Of a stretch of 64,000 nt of DNA, positions 1 through 9,595 are shown in pieces. The DNA is taken from the NCBI GenBank assembly GCA_017303935.1, contig JAFLBD010000002.1, positions 682,001-746,000 on the forward strand. The letters run 5' to 3'. The stretch is from Armatimonadota bacterium. GTDB lineage: Bacteria; Armatimonadota; Fimbriimonadia; Fimbriimonadales; Fimbriimonadaceae. The notes beneath the pieces are model-generated. The model saw only the letters and a program-made list of their open reading frames with translations, ran no database searches and was not told the DNA's origin. Both the position numbers and the translations under genes were made by a program. Position 1 is the first letter of the stretch, and each line of letters begins with the position of its first letter.

Positions 1-177
1 CTGATTATCGTCTTTATCTTAGGGCTTGCAGTGCTGGGTTGCCAGCCTGAACCGGAAGCCGCCGCGCCCTCAGCTCCTGCTGCTGGCGCATCGGAAAAGG
101 ACCAAAAGAACAGCAAAGCGGGCACATTGGCCCCGAATCCAGACTACAAAGATCAAAAGCCAGGCGGAAAACTGTAG
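1..177 (+). CDS. Partial lipoprotein (C-terminal part, 58 codons)
   Basis: An open frame runs from the first base of the window to a TAG at 175-177, and the start codon lies upstream of the window. The visible part begins with a hydrophobic stretch ending in V-L-G-C, a plausible lipobox. A short Pro/Ala-rich then Lys/Asp-rich tail follows. This fits a small lipid-anchored secreted protein with a lysine-rich soluble tail. No domain is recognisable, so no function is assigned. The call rests only on the signal-peptide-like pattern and the stop codon. Confidence 0.5.
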   Translation: MIIVFILGLAVLGCQPEPEAAAPSAPAAGASEKDQKNSKAGTLAPNPDYKDQKPGGKL

Positions 178-182
178 GATTT

Positions 183-213
183 TTGTTTCGATATCCGATT
201 GTGCCCGTATAAT
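183..213 (+). promoter_or_regulatory. Candidate promoter upstream of ftsK
   Basis: A perfect TATAAT lies at 208-213. A weak -35 (TTGTTT, 183-188) lies 19 nt upstream. The -10 sits inside a small inverted repeat, GCCC-N9-GGGC. The start codon of ftsK follows about 75 nt later, so this transcript would have a leader. The assignment is by motif only. Confidence 0.4.
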
Positions 214-288
214 ATGGGCAGTACAGTGTCGGGCGTTATGGATGATGCCCCGTTCGCGTACGCCAAATTCTAGAGCAGAACAAGCAGG

Positions 289-2502
289 ATGCCAACACCT
301 ACGCGCAAGGCGGTCAGCAACAAGGCCGTCGTCATGGAACAATCGCACCGAGCCATCGATATCGGCGGTGTGATTCTTGTGGCCACCGCCATCGTCATCA
401 CGATCGGACTGGCGATTGGCAATACCGGCGTGGTAGGCGAGGCTCTTAGTGGTACTTTCAAATCCCTTTTTGGTCGCGGCGCCTGGGCCGCACCAGTTCT
501 GGCTGGGGGCGTTGGGCTTTCGATGCTCTTAGGGCGCAAGCAGCTCGATCTTCCTCGATTGACTTGGGGCCTATCTCTGATCTTTTTGACGCTTGTTGGG
601 TTCATGGCGGCCAAGCCACGCGGCGACTACTTTGATCCTGAAGCGGCAAAGCTCTCTGGTGGCTATATCGGCGCAAGCGTAGCCTGGGGATTCGAGACCC
701 TGCTGGGTTCGGCGATGGCCGTCGGGCTGGGCGCGCTTGGAATGGTTGGATTGATTTTGTGTGTCAATGCACCGCTACACGTGCTCCTCTCGAATCTCGC
801 CGAACGGCGAAAACGCCCACCGCAGAAGGTGATTTTGGGAGGAAGCAACCGCGGTGACCGCGCGGCGGCCCTCGAAGAGCGCCCCGCCAGGTCGTTGCAA
901 AAGGAAGCAGTTGTCAACGGTACTCAGTTCGAAGAGGAGCCGCCTACTCGGGGACGCACTAGAACCGCGCCCGTGATTCGAACGGTGCAACCTGCGCCTG
1001 CAACGGAGATGGCTGCCAGCGCGCCCACCCCAAAGGAAGGCTATGTGCTTCCGCCGCTTTCTTTGCTCCAACAAGCTCCTGCCAAACCAAAGCGCACCGC
1101 CAGCGAGATGGAGCACAACATCGAAACGCTGGAACGCACTCTTGAAGAATTTGGGATCGACGCCAACGTTGTCGAAGTGGCTACCGGCCCGACGATCACT
1201 CGGTACGAAATTCAACTTGGACCCGGAATCAACGTCCGGCGCATTACTTCGCTAGGAGATAACCTGGCGATGAGTCTGGCTGCTCGCGACGTCCGCGTTG
1301 AGGCACCGATTCCAGGCAAGTCGGCGGTCGGCGTCGAAGTGCCGAACAACAGTCCGAGCATGGTGACCTTGCGCGATGTGTGCGAGACTAGCGAGTTCCG
1401 CGACCATTCGAGCAGACTCTGTGTGGCGCTGGGGCAGGACGTGAGTGGCATCAACCGCTATGCCGATTTGACAAAAATGCCGCACTTGCTGATCGGCGGT
1501 GCGACAAACAGCGGTAAGTCCATCGGGCTTGCCACCATTATCACTTCGCTGCTGATGCGCAACACGCCGAAGGATGTGCGCATGGTGATGATCGACCCAA
1601 AGCGGGTGGAACTCAGCCTGTTTGATGGCATCCCGCATCTGATGTGCCCGGTGGTGAAGGACGTTAAAGAAGCTCCTGGAGTGCTGCGGGCGGTCTGGCG
1701 AGAGATGGACTTGCGGTACGACAAACTGAGTGAGGCTGGCGTGCGCAACATTCAGGGCTGGAACGACAAGGCATCGTTCCAAGACAAGATGCCATACATC
1801 GTCGTGATCATCGACGAGTTGGCGGACCTCATGATTCAGGCAAGCGCTGAGGTCGAAACCAGCATTGTCCGTCTGGCACAACTCGCCCGAGCGGTCGGAA
1901 TTCACCTAGTCATCGCGACACAACGTCCATCGGTTGACGTTATCACCGGCACAATCAAAGCCAACATTCCTTCACGGTTGGCGTTCGCGGTGTCATCGCA
2001 GATCGATTCTCGGACCATCCTAGACCAAGCCGGGGCCGAGCGACTTGTGGGCAAAGGCGACCTCCTGTTCATGCCGATTGATGCGAGCAAGCCAACCCGT
2101 ATTCAGGGCTGCTATGTCAGTGAGAAAGAGATTGAAGACGTCACCAAGCATTGGAAAGACCAAGAAGCTCCTCACTACGTTTTGAACCCGATTGCTGTCG
2201 CTATCTCGACCAAAGAGCGCGAGATGAGCGAAGAAGAGTCAGATGAGCTTTGGGAAGAGGCGGTGACTTGGGTCGTGGATCGTGGGCAGGCATCAACTTC
2301 GATGCTTCAGCGCAAATTCAGCATTGGTTTCCAACGTGCTTCAAGAATGCTCGACTTGATGGAAGAGCGGGGAATCGTTGGGCCACGAGATGGACCACGC
2401 CCGCGCGAAGTGCTAGTGGACCCGATGCAAGCACAACAAATGCTTGGCAAGGGGTACACCGACATGCCGCATATCGACATCGACCCGTTCGAGAACGATT
2501 AG
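289..2502 (+). CDS. ftsK: DNA translocase FtsK/SpoIIIE family
   Basis: This is a hexameric, ATP-driven, double-stranded DNA pump at the division septum that clears chromosome ends and helps dimer resolution. Four hydrophobic segments lie in the first about 170 residues (membrane anchor), followed by a short Pro/Arg-rich linker. The motor follows, with Walker A GATNSGKS (residues about 404-411) and Walker B ending in D509-E510. The C-terminus (about 648-715) is a winged helix typical of the gamma domain that reads KOPS/SRS sequences. At 737 aa it is close to SpoIIIE length, with a much shorter linker than E. coli FtsK. An alternative ATG lies at 334. The 3' end overlaps the convergent neighbour by 4 nt. 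Confidence 0.93.
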   Translation: MPTPTRKAVSNKAVVMEQSHRAIDIGGVILVATAIVITIGLAIGNTGVVGEALSGTFKSLFGRGAWAAPVLAGGVGLSMLLGRKQLDLPRLTWGLSLIFLTLVGFMAAKPRGDYFDPEAAKLSGGYIGASVAWGFETLLGSAMAVGLGALGMVGLILCVNAPLHVLLSNLAERRKRPPQKVILGGSNRGDRAAALEERPARSLQKEAVVNGTQFEEEPPTRGRTRTAPVIRTVQPAPATEMAASAPTPKEGYVLPPLSLLQQAPAKPKRTASEMEHNIETLERTLEEFGIDANVVEVATGPTITRYEIQLGPGINVRRITSLGDNLAMSLAARDVRVEAPIPGKSAVGVEVPNNSPSMVTLRDVCETSEFRDHSSRLCVALGQDVSGINRYADLTKMPHLLIGGATNSGKSIGLATIITSLLMRNTPKDVRMVMIDPKRVELSLFDGIPHLMCPVVKDVKEAPGVLRAVWREMDLRYDKLSEAGVRNIQGWNDKASFQDKMPYIVVIIDELADLMIQASAEVETSIVRLAQLARAVGIHLVIATQRPSVDVITGTIKANIPSRLAFAVSSQIDSRTILDQAGAERLVGKGDLLFMPIDASKPTRIQGCYVSEKEIEDVTKHWKDQEAPHYVLNPIAVAISTKEREMSEEESDELWEEAVTWVVDRGQASTSMLQRKFSIGFQRASRMLDLMEERGIVGPRDGPRPREVLVDPMQAQQMLGKGYTDMPHIDIDPFEND

Positions 2503-3302
2503 TCTTTGCGCTTCAGCGAGATCGCAAATCCTCTGTTCTTTGGGGCACCGTGCTCGTCGAGGTAGTAAAACGCGCCATTGATCGCATCGGGACCTTTCAC
2601 GAGAAATTCGGATCGTTTGACTTCGATCTTCCAGAGGTCTTTGACTGCGGTGACTTTCGTAACAGGGTCTTTGTGATCGACCACAGCCGGTGCATCGGCA
2701 ATGAAGGTGTATTTCGATAGATCTGCGTTGGCGACCTTTGGCACCCAGAAAGTCATCGTCTCGTCATGAAGTTCGTAACTCGCCTGACGGGTGGATGGGT
2801 ACTTCGTCGGTGTTGTCGCCAAAATTGCCTGAAGCGCGCTGTAGTTTTCGGTACGAGTGGCGGCTTCATCCGTTCGCGGCAGACTGAGCGAGACGGTGGC
2901 GTCTGCGGGAAGGCAGGAATCTAGGCAGACCAACATCGCCACATCTCCGCGGATATTGACGTGGTGCTCGGAGATTTGTGCCGGAGGGGTGATCTGGGCG
3001 AGATACACGACTTCTTTCTCGTACCCGAAGGTGATTGTGCCATCAAGCAGAATCTTATGTGGTGCTGGGTATTTGAGCTCGCTGACTTTCCAGCCTTTTG
3101 GCAGCGCCCATTCGACCGTGGTGCCCAATCCAGAATCGCCAGGATTCTTGTAATAGGTGTGCCAGCCTTCCTCGATTTCTACCTTCACTCCAACCCAAAA
3201 CGGCTCACCAGCTTTGAAAGTGCTGACGCTCGACATGATTTGAACTTGGGTTGGGTTTGGCGGAGCGGAAAGAAGAAGGGCAGAAAGCGCAACACTGATC
3301 AT
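2499..3302 (-). CDS. Secreted DsbD N-terminal-domain-like protein
   Basis: The 267-aa protein has a short N-terminal signal peptide and then an immunoglobulin-like domain. This resembles the periplasmic N-terminal domain of the thiol-disulfide reductase DsbD (DsbD alpha), including the pattern G-W-H-T-Y-Y-x-N-P-G-D-S-G. A cysteine pair in CLDSC (C126, C130) matches the region where DsbD alpha carries its redox cysteines. The membrane and thioredoxin domains of full DsbD are absent, so it would have to receive electrons from another protein. I infer a role in periplasmic thiol or cytochrome maturation chemistry. It is transcribed toward ftsK and overlaps its stop. Confidence 0.7.
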   Translation of the reverse strand: MISVALSALLLSAPPNPTQVQIMSSVSTFKAGEPFWVGVKVEIEEGWHTYYKNPGDSGLGTTVEWALPKGWKVSELKYPAPHKILLDGTITFGYEKEVVYLAQITPPAQISEHHVNIRGDVAMLVCLDSCLPADATVSLSLPRTDEAATRTENYSALQAILATTPTKYPSTRQASYELHDETMTFWVPKVANADLSKYTFIADAPAVVDHKDPVTKVTAVKDLWKIEVKRSEFLVKGPDAINGAFYYLDEHGAPKNRGFAISLKRKD

Positions 3303-3337
3303 ACGTTCAGTATGTACGTTTTCTGCCCTATCGCTTG

Positions 3338-5167
3338 TTACACCAAGATTTCGCTGCGACGTTCTGAAACGCGTCGTTCCGAGTGGTCGAGAATCTTCTT
3401 GCGGAAGCGGAGCATCTTTGGAGTGACCTCGAGAAGTTCGTCATCGCGCAGCCACGAAAGCGCTTGTTCGAGCGAAAACTCTCGGTGAGAGTCTAGAACA
3501 GTAGTGGCGTCGGCACTTGCCGATCGCATGTTTGTCGCTGCCTTTTGGTCGACCGCGTTCACGACCATGTCTTCATCTCGCGAGCACGCACCGATGATCA
3601 TTCCGCCGTACACCTCGGTGCCGACTTCATAGAAGAACATGCCGCGTTCTTGAATCTTCTCGTAGGCGTATCGGGTGATCTTGCCCGGATCCTTTGCGAT
3701 CAACGCGCCTTGGCTTCGGCTTTCGACCGCGCCCTTGTATTCCTTGTACCCATCGAACAACGAAGCCATGAGTCCCAGTCCTCGAGTGAGGGTCAAGTAG
3801 TTCGACCGGAATCCGATGAGACCGCGTGTTGGGATCGAGTAGATCAAGCGGCGAGAATTCTCGGTGACTTGCATGTCGATCATCTCGCCTTTGCGACGGG
3901 ACATCTCTTCCATGACCGGACCTTGGGCGTCTTCGGGAAGCTCCAATGTCACCGTTTCGTACGGCTCGGTGACGGTGCCATTCTCGTCGCGAACATAGAT
4001 GACCTGAGGGCGGCTGATTTGCATTTCGTAGCCTTCGCGCCGCATCGTTTCGATGAGAATCGCGAGCTGCAATTCGCCTCGTGCCTTGACCTTTACCGCA
4101 TCTGCAGGAGAATCGTCGTCGATTTCGATGCTTACCGAGACCACTTCCTCCTTCTCAAGCCGTTCTTTGATCTTGTGGATCGTGAGGAACTTTCCGCCGT
4201 CCTTGCCAGCTAGTGGAGAGTTATTGGCATAGAAATTCATGCTGAGCGTTGATGGCTCGATCTTTATGACTGGCAACGCCGTGGTGTCGGGGACACCGAT
4301 CGTATCCGAAATGTGGACATGATCGAGTCCGCTCATCATCACGATTTCGCCGGCATTTGCCTGTTCGACTTCCTTGAGCTGAATGCCTTCGTAAACCCAG
4401 AGCTTGGTGACGTTAAAGCCTTCTTTCTTGTCTTTGCCTTCGCGGGATTTTTCAAGTCGATCTCCGACCTTTACCGTGCCACGCAAGATCTTTCCGCCGA
4501 ACATTCGTCCGAGATAATCCGAATAGTCGAGGTTATTGACTTGGAGCAGGAACGGACCTTCGCGTTCGACCTTCGGAGCGGGAATCTCGTTGACGATCAT
4601 CTCGAAGAGCTCGCGCATGTCAGTCTCGGTTCCGGCTGGATCGCGCCGTGCAAATCCACCGCCACCGGAAGTGTAAAGATGCGGGAAGAACAGGTCTTCT
4701 TCCTCCGCACCGAGATCGATAAAAAGGTCGATGGTCTTGTCGTAGGCTTCGATCGGGCGTGCGCCTTCGCGGTCAATCTTGTTAACACAGACGATCGGCT
4801 TTTTCTTATTTTCGAACGCCTTTCGAAGCACAAATCGGGTTTGCGGCATCGGGCCTTCGTTGGCATCAACGATGAGCAAAACGCCGTCAACCATGCTCAG
4901 AACGCGTTCAACTTCACCACCAAAATCGGCGTGACCTGGGGTGTCAACGATGTTGATCTTTGTTCCCTTGTATGTAACGCTGGCAACCTTGGAGAGAATC
5001 GTAATGCCCTTTTCTCGCTCCAGGTCGTTGCTGTCCATCACGCGGACGCCCATGTTTTGGTTCTCGCGGAACGTCCCCGCTTGCTTGAATAGGGCATCGA
5101 CCAGGGTGGTTTTGCCGTGGTCAACGTGCGCAATGATGCCTATCGTTCGTATCTGGGGGGAATCCAT
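3338..5167 (-). CDS. typA: Ribosome-associated GTPase TypA/BipA
   Basis: This translational GTPase of the EF-G family binds the ribosome and supports 50S assembly and growth under stress or cold. The G1 motif AHVDHGKT is at residues 13-20. The switch II D-T-P-G-H sequence and N-K-I-D follow in the expected order. Then come the beta-barrel domain and two EF-G-like domains, ending in the BipA-specific C-terminal domain with the [10 protein letters not shown] stretch. Length (609 aa) is normal for the family. It is a stand-alone gene divergent from the small DUF2892 protein gene. Confidence 0.95.
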   Translation of the reverse strand: MDSPQIRTIGIIAHVDHGKTTLVDALFKQAGTFRENQNMGVRVMDSNDLEREKGITILSKVASVTYKGTKINIVDTPGHADFGGEVERVLSMVDGVLLIVDANEGPMPQTRFVLRKAFENKKKPIVCVNKIDREGARPIEAYDKTIDLFIDLGAEEEDLFFPHLYTSGGGGFARRDPAGTETDMRELFEMIVNEIPAPKVEREGPFLLQVNNLDYSDYLGRMFGGKILRGTVKVGDRLEKSREGKDKKEGFNVTKLWVYEGIQLKEVEQANAGEIVMMSGLDHVHISDTIGVPDTTALPVIKIEPSTLSMNFYANNSPLAGKDGGKFLTIHKIKERLEKEEVVSVSIEIDDDSPADAVKVKARGELQLAILIETMRREGYEMQISRPQVIYVRDENGTVTEPYETVTLELPEDAQGPVMEEMSRRKGEMIDMQVTENSRRLIYSIPTRGLIGFRSNYLTLTRGLGLMASLFDGYKEYKGAVESRSQGALIAKDPGKITRYAYEKIQERGMFFYEVGTEVYGGMIIGACSRDEDMVVNAVDQKAATNMRSASADATTVLDSHREFSLEQALSWLRDDELLEVTPKMLRFRKKILDHSERRVSERRSEILV

Positions 5168-5278
5168 CGAGCCTCAAGGATACCCTTTATGGTGTGGAAT
5201 CCGAAACATTTGCATCCTAGTTCGGGACCTGAACTTCCTCAAGAACGAAAAACTAGCAAAAAATTCGGAGAAAAAACT

Positions 5279-5470
5279 ATGACAATTGAACGCTCAATAC
5301 GGCTTCTTGCCGGACTGCTATCGCTCACTGGAATATTGCTTTCAATCGCTGTTGATCACCGCTGGTTGTTCCTCAGCGGGTTTGTTGCAGTGAACTTGAT
5401 TCAGTCCTCATTCACCGGGTTTTGCCCGGCAGAGAAGATTATGCTGAAGCTAGGTGTAGGCCGCCGTTGA
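5279..5470 (+). CDS. Small YgaP-like membrane protein (DUF2892)
   Basis: The 63-aa protein has two predicted membrane helices separated by a short turn. The pattern E-R-x-I-R-L-L-A-G near the N-terminus and S-x-F-T-G-F-C-P near the end is typical of DUF2892, the membrane domain of the sulfurtransferase YgaP and of stand-alone small proteins. I chose ATG 5279 because it is preceded by a GGAG-like Shine-Dalgarno (about 5267) and gives the family length. A longer in-frame reading starting at 5117 lies over the divergent typA gene and is not needed. No rhodanese domain is attached. Function is unknown. Confidence 0.8.
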   Translation: MTIERSIRLLAGLLSLTGILLSIAVDHRWLFLSGFVAVNLIQSSFTGFCPAEKIMLKLGVGRR

Positions 5471-5486
5471 GGCAGCCGACGTTGAA

Positions 5487-7463
5487 TCAAAGCGTGAACG
5501 GGTAGGTGACTTTTGCCGCGATACGTGCCCGGAAAGTGCGCGCGCGAGGGTCGCCGAAGATTACTGTGTACTCAGGGCCTTCCTTGCCGCCCATTCGGTA
5601 TGTCGCGAACCAGTTCAGATCGCCACGGTCGTCGATCAACTTTGCCGTGAGCGACTCAAATTTGTTCAGCTCGTATCGCCATGTGCTCGAGACGCGTCGA
5701 CTGTTTTCGCCTCTGTTGTAGTTGCTGATATTTAAGCTGCCATACAGGTCTTTGTAAGGCCGGAACGAAGCATAAACTCCTTGTGAATCAAAGTCCTCTC
5801 CTCCCGCGGTTCCCGTTCCGTAGCTGAATCCGTATTGGCGGTAAGGGTCATAAACGTTGAAGTTCGCGCCGACTTCCCACGAGTGGTCATTGAACTCTTC
5901 GAAATAGCCAAAGTTATGGTTCAGCGAAACGGACATGTTGTTGCGGAAGGTGAGATTCCCCCCCAACCAACTCTCGCTGCGATACTTATCGCCGGAATCC
6001 AATCGAGTGAGCTTTTCGGTGCCGAGCCAGATGTTCATCGCTGAGAATTGTCCTCCGCGATATTGCTTCCACGCCGACATGTTGAACCCGATGTCCTTGT
6101 AGTTCGTCTCTGGCGCATAGCCCATGCGTGGGAAATAGTCCTTTGTAGCCGTTTGGATGAATGCCTCGGCGTAGGTGTTCTGGTTGTTGTAAGAAACGCT
6201 TCCGCTGAACAGTTGGCCAGAGCCTCGGGCAGTGTCCCGAGTATGGGTGGTGTCGATGCCGATCGATAGATTAGGCGCGAATTGCTGTCGGACGCCAAGA
6301 CGGTAGGCGAGATTGTTCTTGCCATCTTCCGCGTGATCTGCGACGGCGGTTCCGATTGAAAACTTGTTAGACTTGGCGGTCGTCATGCTGAACACCGTGG
6401 TGCTCTCATTTCCGATGTCGTTCAGATGCATCAGTCCGAAAGTGGTGTCTTTGTCCAAGTTTCCGTAGTATTTGATGCCGGCCTCGGCACCTCGAATGCG
6501 GCGGCTGTTGAATACTCGGAAAGTGTTTTGGAAGAAGTTCTTGCCTTCAGCAAAGAACGGACGATTTTCGTCCGAGAGCCTCTCGAAGTAGCTGAAGCTC
6601 AAATCAGTAAAAGTGTTCTCGATGTTTCGGTCGTCAGGGTTTACCGTTCCAACGACGAACTTTGAGTCAGGCAGTTCGATCTTGAAATCGATCCCGCTGT
6701 CGATCCCGAGTTTTTCGCCGTGTCCAGCCGCAAAAACGGTGTAGGGGAGAAGTTTGACATCCGATTTGACGCGAATGACCGGAATTTGAACTTGTTGCCA
6801 CGTCGGGACATCGAGTGTGTTCGAAGAATCGAAGTGGAAGCCGCTTTCGCGCTTGAGATCCGCGCTGTAGTGACTGACATTGAACCGAAGATCACTGGGG
6901 CCAGAGGGGCGGCGGGTGATGAGCTCCCAAGGGATTCGTGCTTCGACGACCCACCCATCTGAAGTGAGGGCACCTCTGGATTCAAATTTACCGAGCCATT
7001 CGGTTTTGTTTGCGCGACCGCCTACGAGTTCTAGCGAATTGCCGGTGTTGGCGTTCATCGAGAACGAATCGAAGCTGCGTCCGATTCCGGTTGCGTCAAT
7101 CCCCAATGTGACCGTATCGTCGTTTGGGAATCCTGCGTTTTGCCGAGTCTGTTCACGACGGACCGTGGTTGGATCTTGAGTGACCTTAGCCGCGAAGTAA
7201 ATCGCCTTGTCATCGTAGGTCAACCAGAACGAAACTGGTACCGATGACGGCCTCTTGTCGCTGCTATCGATCAGGCCTGATTGCATGGCGGAATCGGGCC
7301 ATTCACCGACCTTGATTTCCCCATCGATGACAGGTGGAGTCGTTTGTTTGACGCTAGCGACGACGGGTGCCACGCCCGCGAATGCAGCGGTTGAGAATGC
7401 GCAAGCAAGAGAGAAAAAAGCCCCTCGATAAATCACACCTGAGTTACGAGGGGAAAATTCCAA
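5487..7463 (-). CDS. DUF5916 outer-membrane-barrel protein with N-terminal CBM9-like domain
   Basis: The 658-aa secreted protein has a signal peptide ending near A-F-A-G. A CBM9-like beta-sandwich covers roughly residues 40-230, with the opening pattern P-P-V-I-D-G-E-x-x-x-G-E-W typical of this fold. The remaining about 400 residues are rich in alternating aromatic and polar strands, as in DUF5916 proteins that form outer-membrane beta barrels. The family often sits near proteases and TonB-type genes, but its substrate is unknown. Here it is followed upstream by an S10 peptidase in the same orientation, only 12 nt apart, so co-transcription is likely. Confidence 0.75.
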   Translation of the reverse strand: MEFSPRNSGVIYRGAFFSLACAFSTAAFAGVAPVVASVKQTTPPVIDGEIKVGEWPDSAMQSGLIDSSDKRPSSVPVSFWLTYDDKAIYFAAKVTQDPTTVRREQTRQNAGFPNDDTVTLGIDATGIGRSFDSFSMNANTGNSLELVGGRANKTEWLGKFESRGALTSDGWVVEARIPWELITRRPSGPSDLRFNVSHYSADLKRESGFHFDSSNTLDVPTWQQVQIPVIRVKSDVKLLPYTVFAAGHGEKLGIDSGIDFKIELPDSKFVVGTVNPDDRNIENTFTDLSFSYFERLSDENRPFFAEGKNFFQNTFRVFNSRRIRGAEAGIKYYGNLDKDTTFGLMHLNDIGNESTTVFSMTTAKSNKFSIGTAVADHAEDGKNNLAYRLGVRQQFAPNLSIGIDTTHTRDTARGSGQLFSGSVSYNNQNTYAEAFIQTATKDYFPRMGYAPETNYKDIGFNMSAWKQYRGGQFSAMNIWLGTEKLTRLDSGDKYRSESWLGGNLTFRNNMSVSLNHNFGYFEEFNDHSWEVGANFNVYDPYRQYGFSYGTGTAGGEDFDSQGVYASFRPYKDLYGSLNISNYNRGENSRRVSSTWRYELNKFESLTAKLIDDRGDLNWFATYRMGGKEGPEYTVIFGDPRARTFRARIAAKVTYPFTL

Positions 7464-7475
7464 TAGTTCCTAGGC

Positions 7476-8921
7476 CTAGGACTTGATCCAGTCGTGAACT
7501 TCTTTTTGTAGTCTCGACAACGATTCCTCGTGGGTGTACATCATGTGCCCGGCCGGGTATTCGAAGGTCACAATGTTCTGGCGAATGTTGGGCGGCAAGC
7601 CCATGTGCGAGAGCGAATATTCCGTCGCGAAGTACGGAGTCGCGAGGTCATAGTATCCACTAGCGACGAAAACCTTCATGTACGGATTTCTTAACAGTGC
7701 ATCGCGCAAGGCGTGGCTCGTATCCGTGGGTTCGTCCTTTGGTAAATCCCACTTCCACGGCTTAGTGATGCCATAGAACACGTGGTACTGCAGATCGGTT
7801 TTGTATCCCAATTCCCGACTGACGTAATCGCTAAATGCCATGACGTATGGCGGGAAAAGTGCGCTCATCGCAGGGTCGTGTTCCAGTCCATATGTGGTTT
7901 GGTCGGCATCGTAACCGGTGATTCGCGAGTCAAGCCGCCCGACCGTGAGGCCTTTGTTGCGAAGGAGTTCCTTGCAGAAACCCATGATCTCGATGCGGAG
8001 TTTGCGCTTGAGCAGATAATCGGCACTCAGACCGGTGAACTTCGAGAGCTTTGTGGCGACTCGCTTCATCTCTACTGGCGAGGCGGTGTCGCCCTTTAAG
8101 AGCACTTGGAGATATTCTCCAGCCGCGAACTTTTCGACGCTCTTCAAGAACTTGGAAAGGTTCGGTGTTCTGCCTCTTCCTAGAGCGCCGTGGTACCAAG
8201 CCGTCGCGGCATAGGTGGGCAGAAATAGCACGTGTGGGAGGTCTGATGACTGCACGAAATCGAGAGTCAAGAAGCTCATTGCGCTGCTGACTAAAACTAC
8301 CCCGTTGAAAGCAACGCCACGCTCGACGAGGTACTTGCTGATTCCGGCGGCGCGGGTTGTGCCATAGCTTTCGCCCACCAGATAGAGTGGGGAACTATAG
8401 CGCTGGTTACGACTCAAATACAGTCGAATGAACTCGGACATGCTCTCGATATCGCCGCTCACCGACCAGAACTTTTCGGCGGTCGCCTCGTCCACGGCTT
8501 GCGAGAATCCGGTGCCAACTGGGTCGATGAAGACAAGATCTGTGAATTCGAGCCACGTCGCCGAATTCTCGATCAATGCGTAAGGAGGTTCGGGCTGTTC
8601 GCCGTCGTTCTTCATCGGGATTCGCTTCGGACCCAGCGCGCCGAGGTGCAGCCAAATAGACGGAGAACCTGGACCACCATTGAAGCTAAACATCAGCGGT
8701 CGGTCGCCGGGTTCTGCGCCATCCAGCGTGTACGCCATGAAGAAAATTTGTGCTTCGATCGTTCCAAATTGGTCCTTGATCGGGAGCCGACCGGTCGTCA
8801 CCGTGACATCGCGCAGTTTGCCGCCGATCATCACCTGTTGCTTCGTGACGACGGGCGTTTCTTCGGTGAACGTGAGTTTGGTCACCTTCTCGGGAGTTGT
8901 CGGCTTGACTTCTTCGGGCAT
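7476..8921 (-). CDS. Serine carboxypeptidase, peptidase family S10
   Basis: This alpha/beta-hydrolase peptidase removes C-terminal residues. Key motifs are N-G-G-P-G-S (81-86, oxyanion-hole region) and the nucleophile elbow G-E-S-Y-G (183-187, S185). The likely catalytic D425 (G-Y-Y-D-L-A-T-P) and H459 (P-A-G-H-M) are also present. Length (481 aa) is normal. I see no convincing signal peptide, which is unusual for the family, so it may be cytoplasmic. It is probably co-transcribed with the downstream DUF5916 gene, suggesting peptide use at the envelope. A TAGAAT hexamer 9 nt before the ATG could give a nearly leaderless transcript. Confidence 0.88.
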   Translation of the reverse strand: MPEEVKPTTPEKVTKLTFTEETPVVTKQQVMIGGKLRDVTVTTGRLPIKDQFGTIEAQIFFMAYTLDGAEPGDRPLMFSFNGGPGSPSIWLHLGALGPKRIPMKNDGEQPEPPYALIENSATWLEFTDLVFIDPVGTGFSQAVDEATAEKFWSVSGDIESMSEFIRLYLSRNQRYSSPLYLVGESYGTTRAAGISKYLVERGVAFNGVVLVSSAMSFLTLDFVQSSDLPHVLFLPTYAATAWYHGALGRGRTPNLSKFLKSVEKFAAGEYLQVLLKGDTASPVEMKRVATKLSKFTGLSADYLLKRKLRIEIMGFCKELLRNKGLTVGRLDSRITGYDADQTTYGLEHDPAMSALFPPYVMAFSDYVSRELGYKTDLQYHVFYGITKPWKWDLPKDEPTDTSHALRDALLRNPYMKVFVASGYYDLATPYFATEYSLSHMGLPPNIRQNIVTFEYPAGHMMYTHEESLSRLQKEVHDWIKS

Positions 8922-8958
8922 GATTCACTTATTCTACTGCCGCCATAATAGGGTGTTC

Positions 8959-9585
8959 ATGGATGGCGGGCATATTGGAGTGGATGAGAGTGGTAAAGGC
9001 GACTTTTTTGGGCCGTTAGTCGTTGCGGGATGCTATGTTTCGCCCGAAATGGAGCGCGACCTTCCGGATGTGCAGGATTGCAAGAAGATCTCTGACGCAA
9101 AAATCCACGCGGTTGCCGAGCAGATCAAGCGAACGTGCCCAAACACGGTCTTGGTCGTCATGCCCAAACGTTACAACGAGATTTATTCGGACCTTAAGAA
9201 TTTGAACACGCTGCTGGAGTGGGGGCACGCGAAGGTCATCGAAGAAGTGCTCAAGCTTCAACCCGCCAAACTCGCCATCAGCGACCAATTTGCCAAGCCT
9301 GCGGGCCTGCGGGAAAAGCTCAAACGAAAAGGGCTGGACATCGTTTTGCGGTCCGAAGTCCGGGCCGAGAGCGACATCGCAGTAGCAGCGGCGAGCGTTT
9401 TGGCACGAGCGGAATTCCTGAACCGGTTGGCCGAACTTAGCGATGAGTTCGGCATCAAACTCCCCAAAGGAGCAACCAACGTCATCGGCACGGGCAAGCA
9501 GTTCGTGCGCGATTTTGGCCCGGACAAGCTGGGCGAGATCGCGAAGCTACACTTCAAGACCACGCGGCAAGTTCTGAATTCATAA
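8959..9585 (+). CDS. rnhC: Ribonuclease HIII, short form
   Basis: The enzyme cuts the RNA strand of RNA-DNA hybrids. The signature V-D-E-S-G-K-G-D-F-F-G-P-L (residues 8-20) is specific for RNase HIII rather than HII. The catalytic acids are plausibly D9, E10, D109 and D139. Classical RNase HIII has about 300 residues with an N-terminal TBP-like substrate-binding domain. This protein, read from ATG 8959, is only 208 aa and consists of the catalytic core. The reading frame is open further upstream (to 8680), but that stretch lies over the divergent S10 gene and does not resemble the missing domain. CATAAT at 8944-8949 is a possible -10. Confidence 0.85.
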   Translation: MDGGHIGVDESGKGDFFGPLVVAGCYVSPEMERDLPDVQDCKKISDAKIHAVAEQIKRTCPNTVLVVMPKRYNEIYSDLKNLNTLLEWGHAKVIEEVLKLQPAKLAISDQFAKPAGLREKLKRKGLDIVLRSEVRAESDIAVAAASVLARAEFLNRLAELSDEFGIKLPKGATNVIGTGKQFVRDFGPDKLGEIAKLHFKTTRQVLNS

Positions 9586-9595
9586 TGAGCAAACT

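Noticed and set aside
3545-5092. Long frames opposite typA (222 and 259 codons)
   Set aside because: They lie antisense to a well-identified GTPase gene and reflect its codon bias.
7470-7481. 12-bp palindrome CCTAGGCCTAGG at the junction of the DUF5916 and S10 genes
   Set aside because: Short, overlapping coding sequence and lacking a T-run; probably chance.
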